Positions 1 to 8,387 of a stretch of 43,530 nt of DNA are shown piece by piece. Every line of letters begins with the position of its first letter. Position 1 is the stretch's first letter. Source of the DNA: an uncultured Acidobacteriota bacterium (GTDB lineage: Bacteria; Acidobacteriota; Vicinamibacteria; Vicinamibacterales; UBA2999); NCBI GenBank assembly GCA_902826515.1, contig CADEFD010000029.1, forward strand, positions 1 to 43,530, written 5' to 3'. The notes beneath the pieces are model-generated. The model saw only the letters and a program-made list of their open reading frames with translations, did no database searches and was not told where the DNA came from. Made by a program: the position numbers and the translations under genes.

Positions 1-192
1 GATGAGGTCGCGGTCGGCGTCGTACGACAGGCTCTCGCTGAAGCGGAAGCTGCCGAAGACCTTCACGTTGGGCGTGGTCTTGAGGGGGTCCCCGGCCTTG
101 AAGGGCTGCGATGCCGCCGGCGTCTGCGCGTGTGCGAACGAGGCCACACCGAGGGCCACCGCGAGACCAGTCTGAACGATCCGTCGACGCAT
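1..192 (-). CDS. exported protein, N-terminal fragment
   Basis: Sixty-four codons run to the window edge with no stop, so only the N-terminus is present and the rest lies to the left. The product starts with a positively charged stretch (MRRR), a hydrophobic segment to about residue 20 and an Ala-His-Ala-Gln cleavage site, which is a typical Sec signal peptide. The mature start (KVFGSFRFSESLSYDADRD) resembles the entry to SMP-30/gluconolactonase-type beta-propellers, but too little is visible to assign a family. The start is supported by AGGAGA seven bases upstream. A TACAAT at 237-242 would give a leader of about 38 bases. The gene is divergent from gnd. Confidence 0.7.
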   Translation of the reverse strand, partial: MRRRIVQTGLAVALGVASFAHAQTPAASQPFKAGDPLKTTPNVKVFGSFRFSESLSYDADRDLI

Positions 193-236
193 GGATATCT
201 CCTGAAACCGGCGCCGTAAGGGCGCGGGAAACGTCC

Positions 237-242
237 ATTGTA
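237..242 (-). promoter_or_regulatory. possible -10 element for the 1-192 gene
   Basis: TACAAT on the minus strand, 44 bases before the start codon, is conspicuous in GC-rich DNA. No clear TTGACA-like hexamer sits at 16-18 bases; ATGACG lies at a 19-base spacing. Confidence 0.3.
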
Positions 243-333
243 TTTCCGGGCGCCCGCCTGGCGTCATACTGCGAGGCGGGGCACGCGGTTCGCGGTTGAG
301 CCGGCGCGTCGCAAATCCTGTCACGGAGGCCTG

Positions 334-1356
334 ATGCAGCTCGGAATGATCGGACTCGGCCGCATGGGCGGCAACATGGTGCGCCGTCTGCTGCGCGCCG
401 GTCACGACTGTGTGGTCTTCGACGTGTCGCCGGCGGCCGTGGCGGCGATGGCCGCGGAAGGCGCCGTGGCCACCTCGTCGCTCGAGACGTTCGTGGCGGC
501 GCTCACCCCGCCCCGCACCGTCTGGCTGATGGTGCCGGCCGCCCTGGTGGACGCCGAGGTCGAGGCACTGTCGGCGCTGCTGCAGGCGGACGACGTCGTC
601 GTGGACGGCGGCAACTCGCGTTACACCGACGACATCCGCCGGGCCTCGGCGCTGGCGGCGCGCGGCCTGCACTACGTGGACGTCGGCACGAGCGGCGGCG
701 TGTGGGGGCTCGAACGCGGCTACTGCCTGATGATCGGCGGCGATGCCGCCGCCGTGGAACGCCTCGACCCGATCTTCGCGGCCCTGGCGCCGGGCGCGGG
801 CAGCATCACGCGCACGCCCGGACGCGACGGGGCGCTCAGCCCGGCCGAACGTGGCTATCTGCACTGCGGCCCGCCGGGCGCCGGCCACTTCGTGAAGATG
901 GTGCACAACGGCATCGAATACGGATTGATGGCCGCCTTCGCCGAAGGGCTGAACGTGCTGCGGCACGCCGATGCCGGCCTGGCGGCCCGTCAGGCCGACG
1001 CAGAAACCAGCCCGCTCACCCACCCCGAGCACTATCAGTACTCGTTCGATCTCGCGGCCATCACCGAGGTGTGGCGGCGCGGATCGGTCGTGGCCTCGTG
1101 GCTGCTCGACCTGAGCGCCGCGGCGCTCGTCGACAGTCCGGACCTCGCCCGCTTCGAAGGCCGCGTCTCGGATTCCGGCGAAGGGCGCTGGACGATTGCC
1201 GCCGCGATCGACGAATCGGTGCCGACGCCGGTGCTGAGCGCGGCGCTCTACGATCGCTTCACCTCCCGCGGCGAAGGCGACTTCGCGCACAAGATGTTGT
1301 CGGCGCTGCGCTTTCAGTTCGGCGGGCACCACGAGACGCGCGGGGGCACGAAATGA
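334..1356 (+). CDS. gnd: 6-phosphogluconate dehydrogenase, decarboxylating (short, NAD-type)
   Basis: This cytoplasmic enzyme oxidises and decarboxylates 6-phosphogluconate to ribulose 5-phosphate. The 340-residue product has the N-terminal Rossmann motif GLGRMG (residues 7-12), the GGNSR substrate loop, and the [20 protein letters not shown] block with the catalytic Lys and the conserved His-Asn. The length matches the short GntZ/YqeC-like class, which usually prefers NAD, rather than the ~470-residue E. coli Gnd. An upstream in-frame ATG at 238 would add 32 unrelated residues. I chose 334 because GGAGG precedes it at normal spacing and the Rossmann strand then begins at residue 2. Its stop overlaps the zwf start (ATGA). 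Confidence 0.95.
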   Translation: MQLGMIGLGRMGGNMVRRLLRAGHDCVVFDVSPAAVAAMAAEGAVATSSLETFVAALTPPRTVWLMVPAALVDAEVEALSALLQADDVVVDGGNSRYTDDIRRASALAARGLHYVDVGTSGGVWGLERGYCLMIGGDAAAVERLDPIFAALAPGAGSITRTPGRDGALSPAERGYLHCGPPGAGHFVKMVHNGIEYGLMAAFAEGLNVLRHADAGLAARQADAETSPLTHPEHYQYSFDLAAITEVWRRGSVVASWLLDLSAAALVDSPDLARFEGRVSDSGEGRWTIAAAIDESVPTPVLSAALYDRFTSRGEGDFAHKMLSALRFQFGGHHETRGGTK

Positions 1357-2744
1357 ACGGCGGCGGCACCTCCGACGCGCTCGTCATCTTCGGCGTCACC
1401 GGCGATCTCGCCTACCGGCAGATCTTCCCGGCGCTCCACGCGATGATCCGCCGCGGCCAGCTCGACGCGCCGATCCTCGGCATGGCGCGCGCCGGGTCGA
1501 GCCTCGAGGCGCTGCGGGAACGGGCACGGCAGAGCATCGAGGAACACGGCGACCTCGATCCGGCGGCGTTCGCGACGTTGGCGGCACGGCTGCAGTACGT
1601 GGGCGGCAACTACGAAGACGCGAGCACCTTCGAGGCGCTGCGCGCGGCCCTCGGGGCGGCGACACGTCCCGCGTTCTACTTCGCCATCCCGCCGAGCCTC
1701 TTCGCCACCGTGGCGTCGGGGCTGGCCCGGGCCGGCGTGGCTGGTGATGCGCGGGTCATCGTCGAGAAGCCGTTCGGCCGCGACGTGGCGTCGGCGGAGG
1801 ATCTCAACCACACGCTCCACGCACATTTTCCGGAGGCGTCGATCTTCCGCATCGACCACTACCTCGGGAAAGAGCCGGTGCAGAACCTGCTCTACTACCG
1901 CTTCGCCAACTCGTTCCTCGAGCCGATCTGGAACCGCAACTACATCGACCGCGTGCAGATCACGATGGCCGAGGCGTTCGGCGTGCGCGGCCGCGGACGG
2001 TTCTACGAAGAAGCCGGCGCGGTGCGCGACGTGGTGCAGAACCACCTGCTCCAGGTGGTCAGTCTGCTGGCGATGGAAGCCCCCGGCGGACGCGGCACCG
2101 AGTCGGTGCGCGACGAGAAGGCGCAGGCATTCCGTTCGATGCGGCCGCTGACGCCGGCCGACATCGTGCGCGGCCAGTACGTGGGGTACCGCGAGGAAGA
2201 GGGTGTGGCGGCCGACTCGCAGGTCGAGACGTTTGCCGCCATCCGCCTGCACATCGACTCGTGGCGCTGGGCCGGCGTGCCGTTCTACATCCGCGCCGGC
2301 AAACATCTGCCGGTGACGGCCACGGAAGTGCTGGTCGAGCTGAAACGTCCGCCGGTCACACTCTTCGAAGACTGCGCGAAGGCGCGGCCCAATCACTTCC
2401 GCTTCCGCCTCAGTCCGCAGGTCGTGCTCTCGCTCGGCGCGCGCGCCAAGATGCCGGGCGAGAAGATGCTGGGCGAAGACGTGGACCTCATGACCTTCCA
2501 CGAGCAGCCCGACGAGATGGCGCCGTACGAACGGCTGCTCGGCGACGCGATGCGCGGCGATCAGACACTCTTCGCGCGCGAAGACGCCGTGCAGGAAGCG
2601 TGGCGGATCGTGGAGCCGGTGCTCGGACCGTGTGCGCCGCTGCGGCCCTATCAGCCCGGCACGTGGGGACCGGAGGAGGCCAGCCGGCTCATGGACCACG
2701 GCGCCTCGTGGCACAACCCGGCGCAGGACTGGGGCGGAGCCTAG
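1353..2744 (+). CDS. zwf: glucose-6-phosphate 1-dehydrogenase
   Basis: This enzyme converts glucose 6-phosphate to 6-phosphoglucono-1,5-lactone and opens the oxidative pentose-phosphate pathway. The 463-residue product has the nucleotide-binding GVTGDLA (residues 14-20), VEKPFGRD (138-144) and the substrate signature RIDHYLGKE (166-174), plus the later [18 protein letters not shown] segment with the catalytic His. One oddity is that the usual KRK after GDLA is YRQ (residues 21-23). The third Lys is a known substrate-binding residue in the Leuconostoc enzyme and is Gln here. The ATG overlaps the gnd stop by four bases and pgl follows after three bases, so translation is probably coupled. Confidence 0.95.
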   Translation: MNGGGTSDALVIFGVTGDLAYRQIFPALHAMIRRGQLDAPILGMARAGSSLEALRERARQSIEEHGDLDPAAFATLAARLQYVGGNYEDASTFEALRAALGAATRPAFYFAIPPSLFATVASGLARAGVAGDARVIVEKPFGRDVASAEDLNHTLHAHFPEASIFRIDHYLGKEPVQNLLYYRFANSFLEPIWNRNYIDRVQITMAEAFGVRGRGRFYEEAGAVRDVVQNHLLQVVSLLAMEAPGGRGTESVRDEKAQAFRSMRPLTPADIVRGQYVGYREEEGVAADSQVETFAAIRLHIDSWRWAGVPFYIRAGKHLPVTATEVLVELKRPPVTLFEDCAKARPNHFRFRLSPQVVLSLGARAKMPGEKMLGEDVDLMTFHEQPDEMAPYERLLGDAMRGDQTLFAREDAVQEAWRIVEPVLGPCAPLRPYQPGTWGPEEASRLMDHGASWHNPAQDWGGA

Positions 2745-2747
2745 GCG

Positions 2748-3482
2748 ATGGCCCGCGTGGACGTGTTCCCCGACGCCGACGCGCTGCTCGATGCTGCCGC
2801 GGATGCCGTGACCGCGATGGCGGCTGAGAGCATCCGCGCGCGCGGGCGGGTCACGCTCGCCCTGTCGGGCGGCGCCACACCGCGTGGTCTCTACGAGCGC
2901 CTCGCCGGGCCGTGGCGCGACCGGATCGACTGGACCCGCGTGCACGTCTACTGGGGCGACGAACGCTGTGTGCCGCCCACCCACGCCGACAGCAACTACC
3001 GGCTCGCGTCGGAAACGCTGCTGCGGCACGTGCCGGTGCCGGACGCGCAGATCCACCGAATGGCCGGGGAGCTGGAGCCGGCACTGGCGGCGCGGCAATA
3101 CACCGCCACGCTCGCCTCCGCGCTCGACGCCCGCGCCGGTGCCCCGCCGGTGCTCGATCTGGTGCTGCTCGGCCTCGGCGCCGACGGCCACACGGCGTCG
3201 CTCTTTCCTGGCAGCGAGGCGGTCGATGACACGAAGAACCTGGTGGTGGCGACGCCGCCGGCCGAAGGTCGCGGCTGGCGCCTCTCGCTCACCCTGCCGG
3301 TGCTGAACGCGTCCCGGTCCACGCTCTGGCTCGTGGCCGGCGAGCCCAAGGCCGCGGCCCTGGCGGCCGTGCTCGACGGCCTGCCTGCGCCGCTGCCGCT
3401 GCCGGCGCAGCGTGTGACCGGACACGACGTGCGCTGGCTGGTCGATCGCGCGGCCGCCCGCCTCACCTCCGCAGCGGAATGA
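2748..3482 (+). CDS. pgl: 6-phosphogluconolactonase (DevB type)
   Basis: This enzyme hydrolyses 6-phosphogluconolactone to 6-phosphogluconate, completing the route between Zwf and Gnd. The 244-residue product matches the family length and shows LALSGGATPRGLYERL, the HVYWGDERCVPPTHADSNYR block and GLGADGHTASLFPGS, all characteristic of the NagB/DevB fold. It is the third gene of gnd-zwf-pgl and starts three bases after the zwf stop. Its last 20 bases overlap the 3' end of the convergent DoxX-like gene, so there is no room for a separate terminator between them. Confidence 0.95.
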   Translation: MARVDVFPDADALLDAAADAVTAMAAESIRARGRVTLALSGGATPRGLYERLAGPWRDRIDWTRVHVYWGDERCVPPTHADSNYRLASETLLRHVPVPDAQIHRMAGELEPALAARQYTATLASALDARAGAPPVLDLVLLGLGADGHTASLFPGSEAVDDTKNLVVATPPAEGRGWRLSLTLPVLNASRSTLWLVAGEPKAAALAAVLDGLPAPLPLPAQRVTGHDVRWLVDRAAARLTSAAE

Positions 3483-3855
3483 GCGCCCGGAGCCGCGGCT
3501 CCTGCAGGTAGAGTCCGCCCCACAGGAAGAGCGCCACGTAGATGGGGAACAGCACGTGCGAGAAGAGCGGATTCCCCAACCGCACGTGGGTGGCGATGGC
3601 GCCGCCGAGGTAACCGGTGAAGAGCACCGCGCCGAAGACCGCGGTCGCCGGCACGAGATAGAGCACGAGACACGCGAGCTGGATGAGCCCGATCGTGAAC
3701 ACCGCGCTGGCCGGATAGCCGAGCACGGTCGTGCCTTCGATGGCCATCGGCAATTGCAGCAGCTTGATGCTGACGTCGAAGGTCAGGAAGAGCACGGCGA
3801 GGCCGCGCAGCGTCCAGGCCGTCCGGCGGGTGGCGGATGAAGGGGTGGTCGTCAT
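3463..3855 (-). CDS. DoxX-like small membrane protein
   Basis: This 130-residue inner-membrane protein has four predicted hydrophobic helices (roughly residues 14-36, 47-68, 72-92 and 100-120). The pattern, with IKLLQLPMA, GYPASAVFTIG and FTGYLGGAIATHVR, is that of the DoxX-like family (DoxX_2), whose biochemical role is largely unknown. It begins four bases after the VOC gene stop and is probably co-transcribed with it and the upstream ECF sigma gene. Its end overlaps pgl tail-to-tail. Confidence 0.85.
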   Translation of the reverse strand: MTTTPSSATRRTAWTLRGLAVLFLTFDVSIKLLQLPMAIEGTTVLGYPASAVFTIGLIQLACLVLYLVPATAVFGAVLFTGYLGGAIATHVRLGNPLFSHVLFPIYVALFLWGGLYLQEPRLRALIPLRR

Positions 3856-3859
3856 CGCC

Positions 3860-4273
3860 TCAGCCCTGCACGTGCGCCGGATTCATCCAGATCACTTCCC
3901 AGTGGTGCCCGTCGAGGTCGTAGAACCCACGTCCGTACATGAAGCCGTGGTCCTGCGCTTCGCCGGCCACCGCGCCGCCGTTCGCCACCGCGGCCGCCAC
4001 GATCGTGTCCACTTCCTCGCGGCTCGTGCACGAGAAGCCGCAGAGCCCTTCCGTGTGCGTGGACGTGTCGCAGAGCTGCTTCGTGGTGAATCCCTGGAAG
4101 TAGGGCTCGGTGAGCAGCATCACGAACGACTCCTCGCTCAGCACCATGCAGGCGGCGTTGTCGTCGGTGAACTGCGGGTTGAAGGTGAAGCCGAGCTGGC
4201 TGAAGAAGTGCTTCGACTTCGCCAGGTCTTTCACGGCCATGTTCACGAACAGCTTGCGGGGCACATACGCCAT
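3860..4273 (-). CDS. VOC (glyoxalase/bleomycin-resistance fold) protein
   Basis: This 137-residue single-domain vicinal-oxygen-chelate protein has a paired beta-alpha-beta pattern: KLFVNMAVKDLAKSKHFF at the N-terminus and FYDLDGHHWEVIWM near the C-terminus, which carries the usual metal-binding His/Glu. The substrate cannot be told from sequence. The reading frame stays open far upstream, but that part is antisense or out-of-frame to the sigma gene. The start at 4273 has GGAGG at ideal spacing and begins the fold. It is the middle gene of a sigma-VOC-DoxX operon. Confidence 0.9.
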   Translation of the reverse strand: MAYVPRKLFVNMAVKDLAKSKHFFSQLGFTFNPQFTDDNAACMVLSEESFVMLLTEPYFQGFTTKQLCDTSTHTEGLCGFSCTSREEVDTIVAAAVANGGAVAGEAQDHGFMYGRGFYDLDGHHWEVIWMNPAHVQG

Positions 4274-4335
4274 CGGGGTCCTCCGGAAAAGGGTGTCTGG
4301 AGGAGTTAGACTGCCGGCCCCCGAAAAATCATCGG

Positions 4336-5301
4336 TCAGTCCACGAACGTCATCGGCAGGCCGAAACGGGGGAAGAGCGTCTCGACGTCGAGGAAGGTGT
4401 TCCACCCGGCGATGCCGCGCGGGCCCGGCTCCAGCACCACGAGGCCCCAGGCCTGACGCCCGCCCTGGCGATACTGCCCGAAGGCCGGAAGTCCCGAGGC
4501 CGCCGTGGGCAGCAGCCGCGAGCCCTGGCAGGGGAGGCCGGGGCCGCGCAGCCAGCCGGCAATCGCCTCCGGGCCCTGCAGCCACATGTCGAAGGGCGGC
4601 ATCGTCATGACGGCGTCGTCCTGCAGGAGCGCGGTGAGCGCGTCCACGTCGTAACGATGGAAGGCGTCCACGAAACGTTCGAGCAGCGCCGACTGCTCGG
4701 CCGGAAGCGGCGCCGCGCGCTGCACGTCGGGGCGCGACTGCAGCGTGGCGCGGGCGCGCTGCACGGCGCTGTTCACCGAGGCCACCGTGGTGTCGAGCGC
4801 CGAGGCCACTTCCGCGGCCGACCAGCCGAGCACTTCGGTCAGGAGCAGCCCGGCGCGCTGTCGCGGCGGCAGGTGCTGCAGCGCCGCCACGAAGGCCAGG
4901 CGGATGCTCTCCCTGAGCACGGCCCGCTCGGCCGGATCGGCGTCGGCCGGCAGCGCCGCGATGTCGGGCACCGGCTCGAGCCAGTGCGTGCGCGGACGTT
5001 CCGGCAGCGGCGCCGGCACCGTCTCCACCGTGATGCGCGCGCCCTCGTCGGTGGGCCGCATCCGCTTCGCGCGGGCCGCGCGCTCGTCGAGACAGACGTT
5101 CGTGGCGATGCGGTAGAGCCACGTGCGCAGCGCCGATCGGCCATCGAACGTGGGCAGCGCCTTCCACGCGCGCAACATCGTCTCCTGTACGGCATCCTCG
5201 GCATCCACGACCGATCCGAGCATGCGGTAGCAGTGCCCGAGCAGCGCGGCGCGATGGAGTTCCAGGTCGTGGGACGGCGGCGCAGCCGCGTGCAGGGACA
5301 T
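4336..5301 (-). CDS. ECF RNA polymerase sigma factor with C-terminal SnoaL-like domain
   Basis: The 321-residue product has sigma region 2 (residues ~12-80, with [26 protein letters not shown] and a [16 protein letters not shown] block) and region 4 (~135-190, [44 protein letters not shown]). These are followed by about 115 residues of NTF2/SnoaL-like domain. This is the architecture of the TIGR02960-type and ECF41-like groups, where the extension is thought to regulate the sigma factor in place of a separate anti-sigma. No anti-sigma gene is adjacent. I chose the ATG at 5301 because a TTGACC/TCAGAT pair ends six bases before it; an upstream ATG at 5373 would add 24 residues. Confidence 0.9.
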   Translation of the reverse strand: MSLHAAAPPSHDLELHRAALLGHCYRMLGSVVDAEDAVQETMLRAWKALPTFDGRSALRTWLYRIATNVCLDERAARAKRMRPTDEGARITVETVPAPLPERPRTHWLEPVPDIAALPADADPAERAVLRESIRLAFVAALQHLPPRQRAGLLLTEVLGWSAAEVASALDTTVASVNSAVQRARATLQSRPDVQRAAPLPAEQSALLERFVDAFHRYDVDALTALLQDDAVMTMPPFDMWLQGPEAIAGWLRGPGLPCQGSRLLPTAASGLPAFGQYRQGGRQAWGLVVLEPGPRGIAGWNTFLDVETLFPRFGLPMTFVD

Positions 5302-5307
5302 GCGTGG

Positions 5308-5336
5308 ATCTGAACACCCACCGCGGAGGCGGTCAA
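5308..5336 (-). promoter_or_regulatory. putative promoter of the ECF sigma gene
   Basis: On the minus strand TTGACC (5336-5331) is followed after 17 bases by TCAGAT (5313-5308), with the ATG six bases further. The -35 match and spacing are good and the -10 matches at three of six positions. The transcript would be leaderless or nearly so. Confidence 0.4.
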
Positions 5337-5434
5337 GCGCGGCCGTGTGTACGCAAACGAGACATCCAGCCACGAGCCTGTCAGCCGATTACGTCTGCGG
5401 TTCGCGAGATGCGGTTTCCGCGCGAGGTGTCTGC

Positions 5435-6217
5435 GTGACGATCAGTGGCTTCCAGTCGTATTCGTTCTCGGCCATCAAGCTGAACATGACGGTGACGTCG
5501 TCGGCCGGCGCGTCGAGCGCCGCGGCCCCGGCACCCGCATCGACCGCCGCCGTGGACCGCGTGTCGCTGTCTCCTGAAGCGACGACGGCGGCTGCGGACA
5601 CCGACGACACCGACGCCGCCGCATCAGAGACCAACGAGTTGCCGGCGGCGGCACCCGCCCCTTCCGTGCCGCCGCCTTCCCGCGCCGCCCGCCGCGCCGA
5701 TGCGCTCTTCACCGCGCTCGACGGCGACAAGGACGGCGCCATCACCGAAGACGAATTCAAGGAGGGCGCGCTGCACCTCCTGCGCAACGCCGGCGCGCGC
5801 CGCCGTATCGACGACGACAACGGCGGCGAGGGACGCGAGACGCGCGGACTGCGCCGGCTCGAGCGGAAGATCGAGCGCGCCTTCGAACGCGTGGACAAGA
5901 ACGACGACGGCGCGATCGACAAGGACGAGCTCACGGCGGCACTGTCGCGCGGCCGCGGACGCCGCGGCGGGCCCGACGGTCCGCCGCCGCCCACGGACGC
6001 GCCGCCGCCGGACGCCCCGGCCGCAGCGGCCGGCACGACCTCGATCTCGATCAGCGTGACGTTCGTGTCGATCGCCGTGCAGCGCTACACGTCGCTGCAG
6101 AACGCTGCGGCGTCAGCGGTGCCCGCAACGCCCACGTCGCAGGCTCCGGGTGAAGCGACGCCGACGCCCGCGCCTGCGGACGAGAGCGAATCCGAAGCGC
6201 CCGCACTCGCCGCCTGA
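5435..6217 (+). CDS. EF-hand calcium-binding protein, low-complexity
   Basis: The 260-residue protein has two canonical EF-hand loops: DGDKDGAITEDE (residues 96-107) and DKNDDGAIDKDE (154-165). Each has Asp at positions 1, 3 and 5, Gly at 6 and Glu at 12. Ala/Pro/Thr-rich linkers surround them, and a basic segment (RGRGRRGG) follows the second loop. There is no clear signal peptide. I chose a GTG start because GAGG sits seven bases upstream and the resulting N-terminus (TISGFQSYSF) is the kind seen in short bacterial EF-hand proteins; this family point is from memory. The next Met is residue 18. A cytoplasmic or exported calcium sensor or buffer role is inference only. Confidence 0.8.
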   Translation: MTISGFQSYSFSAIKLNMTVTSSAGASSAAAPAPASTAAVDRVSLSPEATTAAADTDDTDAAASETNELPAAAPAPSVPPPSRAARRADALFTALDGDKDGAITEDEFKEGALHLLRNAGARRRIDDDNGGEGRETRGLRRLERKIERAFERVDKNDDGAIDKDELTAALSRGRGRRGGPDGPPPPTDAPPPDAPAAAAGTTSISISVTFVSIAVQRYTSLQNAAASAVPATPTSQAPGEATPTPAPADESESEAPALAA

Positions 6218-6258
6218 CGCGCGCGCGGGCCGCCGCCGGACGACCCGGTGGCCCGTGT

Positions 6259-6264
6259 TACAGT
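6259..6264 (+). promoter_or_regulatory. -10-like hexamer next to the start codon
   Basis: TACAGT ends seven bases before the ATG at 6272, and no Shine-Dalgarno is visible. The spacing fits a leaderless transcript. Confidence 0.4.
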
Positions 6265-6271
6265 TCCGCCC

Positions 6272-7258
6272 ATGTCGTCCGACTACATTCCGGTGCTCAC
6301 GTCCGAGGACGTGATTGCGGCCATGCGCACGCTGCGCATGAACCAGCGTGTCAACTTCTGGGCCTTCTATTCGAGTCAGCTCGGCGGGATCGTGACCGAC
6401 CCGGCGCTGATGGTGCTGCCCTTCGACGATCACATGGTGCACCGCGGCCACGGCGTGTTCGACACGGCCGGACTCGTGGACGGCAGGATCTACGACCTCG
6501 ACGCCCACCTCGATCGTTTCATCGCCTCGGCCGCGCGCGCCAAACTGACGCTGCCGGCGTCGCGCGAGAAGATGAAGGCGATCATCGTCGAGACCACCGC
6601 GCGGGCCGGCCACAGCGACGGCGCCATCCGTTACTGGCTGTCGTCCGGTCCGGGCAGTCTTGAACTCACCCCCGCCAAGGGCGCCGCGCCCGGCTTCTTC
6701 GTGATGGTCTTCGCCGGCCTCGTCTACCCGGAGCACTGGTACACGAGCGGCCTCAAGGTGATGACGACCACCTATCCGATCAAGCCGTCGCTCTACGCCA
6801 TCACGAAGACCACGAACTACCTGCCGAACGTGCTGATGCAGATGGAGGCGAAGGAGCAGGGCCTCGACAACGGCGTGTTCCTCGACGCCGACGGTCACGT
6901 CGGCGAGAGCTCGAACATGAACGTGGCGTTCGTGACCGACGACAACGTGCTGCGGCATCCGACGTTCGATCACATCCTGTCGGGCTGCACCTCGCAGCGG
7001 CTGCTGGCGCTGGCGCCGCAACTGGTCGCGCAGGGGCTCATCGCCGGCGTCGAGGTGTGCGGGATTCCCGTCGCCCAGGCGCGCGCCGCGAAGGAGATGC
7101 TGCTCATCGGCAGCTCGATCAAGGTGGCGCCCATCGTGGAGTGGGACGGCGCCTCGATTGGCACCGGCCGGCCGGGTCCGGTGGCGAAGGCGCTGCTCGC
7201 GCTGCTCGAGCAGGACATGACCACCAACACCGACCGGCTGATCGTGCCGACGGTGTAG
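6272..7258 (+). CDS. class IV PLP aminotransferase (D-amino-acid / branched-chain type)
   Basis: The 328-residue fold-type IV aminotransferase shows the early HRGHGVFDTAGLVDGRIYDLDAHLDRF block, the catalytic Lys at about residue 179 (AITKTTNYLPNVLMQ), and the phosphate-binding GESSNMNVAFV with the later SGCTSQRLL. The IKxxNYLPN signature is closer to D-amino-acid aminotransferases and their plant chloroplast relatives than to IlvE, so D-alanine/D-glutamate interconversion is possible. The substrate remains open. A GTG at 6248 is an alternative start, but the TACAGT at 6259-6264 would then lie inside the gene, which favours the ATG. The gene converges on the alpha/beta-hydrolase gene. Confidence 0.9.
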   Translation: MSSDYIPVLTSEDVIAAMRTLRMNQRVNFWAFYSSQLGGIVTDPALMVLPFDDHMVHRGHGVFDTAGLVDGRIYDLDAHLDRFIASAARAKLTLPASREKMKAIIVETTARAGHSDGAIRYWLSSGPGSLELTPAKGAAPGFFVMVFAGLVYPEHWYTSGLKVMTTTYPIKPSLYAITKTTNYLPNVLMQMEAKEQGLDNGVFLDADGHVGESSNMNVAFVTDDNVLRHPTFDHILSGCTSQRLLALAPQLVAQGLIAGVEVCGIPVAQARAAKEMLLIGSSIKVAPIVEWDGASIGTGRPGPVAKALLALLEQDMTTNTDRLIVPTV

Positions 7259-7280
7259 CGGAGCGGCGGACCCGCCCCGG

Positions 7281-8249
7281 CTACGGGTTGGCCTTGGCCT
7301 GCGCCGTCAGGAACGGCAGCGCTTCGGCCAGCGGCACGTCACTCTTCGCGAAGCTGTCGGTGTAACTCGCGCCGCTCAGCGACTTGAACGTCACCTTCGA
7401 GCCGGCGAGCTTCCCTTCGTAGGCTTTGGCGTTCTCCATCGCCGAGGTGTCGGCCGCGCCGACCAGCCAGAGCGTGGGCGCCATGATGGCGGCCGGTTCG
7501 AGGGGCGGGTAGTCGAGCATCGCGCCGAGCGACATCGCCGACACCGCGATGCCGTTGTCCCACGCCGTGCGATCGCTCAGCGAGAGCGCGTCCACCTTGA
7601 GCGTGCCCGCGGTCTTCTGCTGCACGAGCGGCAGCCACTTCGCGCGCATGCCCGTCACGGCGTCCTTCACCGTGCCGGAGAGCGCCGGGCCGAATTCACT
7701 CGCCACGAGCACGGCCGAAATCACGCGGTCACTGCGCGCGGCGAGATACCGCGCGAGGGTGGCGCCGTGGCCGAACCCCCACACGTGGAACCGCTTGGCG
7801 CCGGCGGCATCCGCCACGGCGAGCACGTCGTCGAGCAGGGTGTCGAGCGCGTAGGCCTCGAGCGTGGCCGGTTTGTCGCTCGCGCCGGTGCCGCGCTGGT
7901 CCGGGGTGACCAGCGTGAACTGGCCCTTGAGCTTCGTGACGTAGTCGCGATCGGCCCACGAGCGCGCCGACTGACCGCCGCCGTGGAGCATCACGAGGAA
8001 CGGTCCGGTGCCCGTCATGTCGTAGACGAGCTTGGTGCCGTCTTTTGCCGTCGCGGTCTTGCGGGCCGGCGTCGCGGGGGCGCCGGCAGCGGCGCGCGAA
8101 GTGCCCGCAGCGGCTGGCGCGGCGGGAGTGGTGGCGGGTTGAGGACTACCCGATGGCCTGGACGTTGCGCACGCGCTCGCGATGAGCGCGAGAAAAATGC
8201 CGACGACTGTCTTCAGGCGACGGGCGGTCACGACATCAAAGCGCGTCAT
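7281..8249 (-). CDS. alpha/beta-hydrolase-fold lipoprotein, catalytic Ser and His missing
   Basis: The 322-residue product has an N-terminal hydrophobic stretch ending in ASAC (Cys27), a plausible lipobox, then a Pro/Ala-rich tether (to ~65) and an alpha/beta-hydrolase domain: FLVMLHGGGQSARSW, VTPDQRGTGASDKP and PTLWLVGAADTS (Asp267). The nucleophile elbow reads GFGHG (158-162), so Gly160 replaces the usual Ser. The segment where the catalytic His is expected reads GASYTD, with Tyr296 in its place. The fold is intact but classical hydrolysis looks impossible, so it may be a binding protein or pseudoenzyme. The start at 8249 has CGGAGG upstream. It lies downstream of the NTF2-like gene, across a palindromic repeat. 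Confidence 0.85.
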   Translation of the reverse strand: MTRFDVVTARRLKTVVGIFLALIASACATSRPSGSPQPATTPAAPAAAGTSRAAAGAPATPARKTATAKDGTKLVYDMTGTGPFLVMLHGGGQSARSWADRDYVTKLKGQFTLVTPDQRGTGASDKPATLEAYALDTLLDDVLAVADAAGAKRFHVWGFGHGATLARYLAARSDRVISAVLVASEFGPALSGTVKDAVTGMRAKWLPLVQQKTAGTLKVDALSLSDRTAWDNGIAVSAMSLGAMLDYPPLEPAAIMAPTLWLVGAADTSAMENAKAYEGKLAGSKVTFKSLSGASYTDSFAKSDVPLAEALPFLTAQAKANP

Positions 8250-8326
8250 GTCGGGCCTCCGGTCGAAAAGTGCGAACTCGCGGAAATTGTGATGAGGACA
8301 GGGCCATTTGGCAAGTCTCTTGCGGC

Positions 8327-8374
8327 TGGGGTCAGACCCCAGTCTGGCCCCGCCTTGAATGGGGTCTGACCCCA
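8327..8374. repeat. REP-like inverted repeat, nested palindrome
   Basis: Two 15-base arms (8327-8341 TGGGGTCAGACCCCA and 8360-8374 TGGGGTCTGACCCCA) are exact reverse complements separated by 18 bases. Each arm is itself a 7+7 palindrome around one base. CAATTG follows twice (8373-8378 and 8381-8386). The element sits 13 bases past the stop of the NTF2-like gene and about 80 bases before the hydrolase start. It could act as a terminator or as a dispersed REP-type unit. Confidence 0.75.
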
Positions 8375-8387
8375 ATTGCCCAATTGC

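Noticed and set aside
1314..3425. 703-codon open frame on the minus strand across gnd-zwf-pgl
   Set aside because: It is antisense to three well-supported genes and has His/Arg-rich sequence typical of GC-rich shadow frames, with no recognisable domain.
3860..5317. Extended version of the VOC protein (485 residues)
   Set aside because: The extra N-terminal part is the sigma gene read in another frame. A good ribosome binding site precedes the internal start at 4273.
8250..8375. Longer hydrolase N-terminus starting in the repeat region
   Set aside because: The additional residues are translated palindrome sequence, and the start at 8249 has its own CGGAGG and lipoprotein signal.
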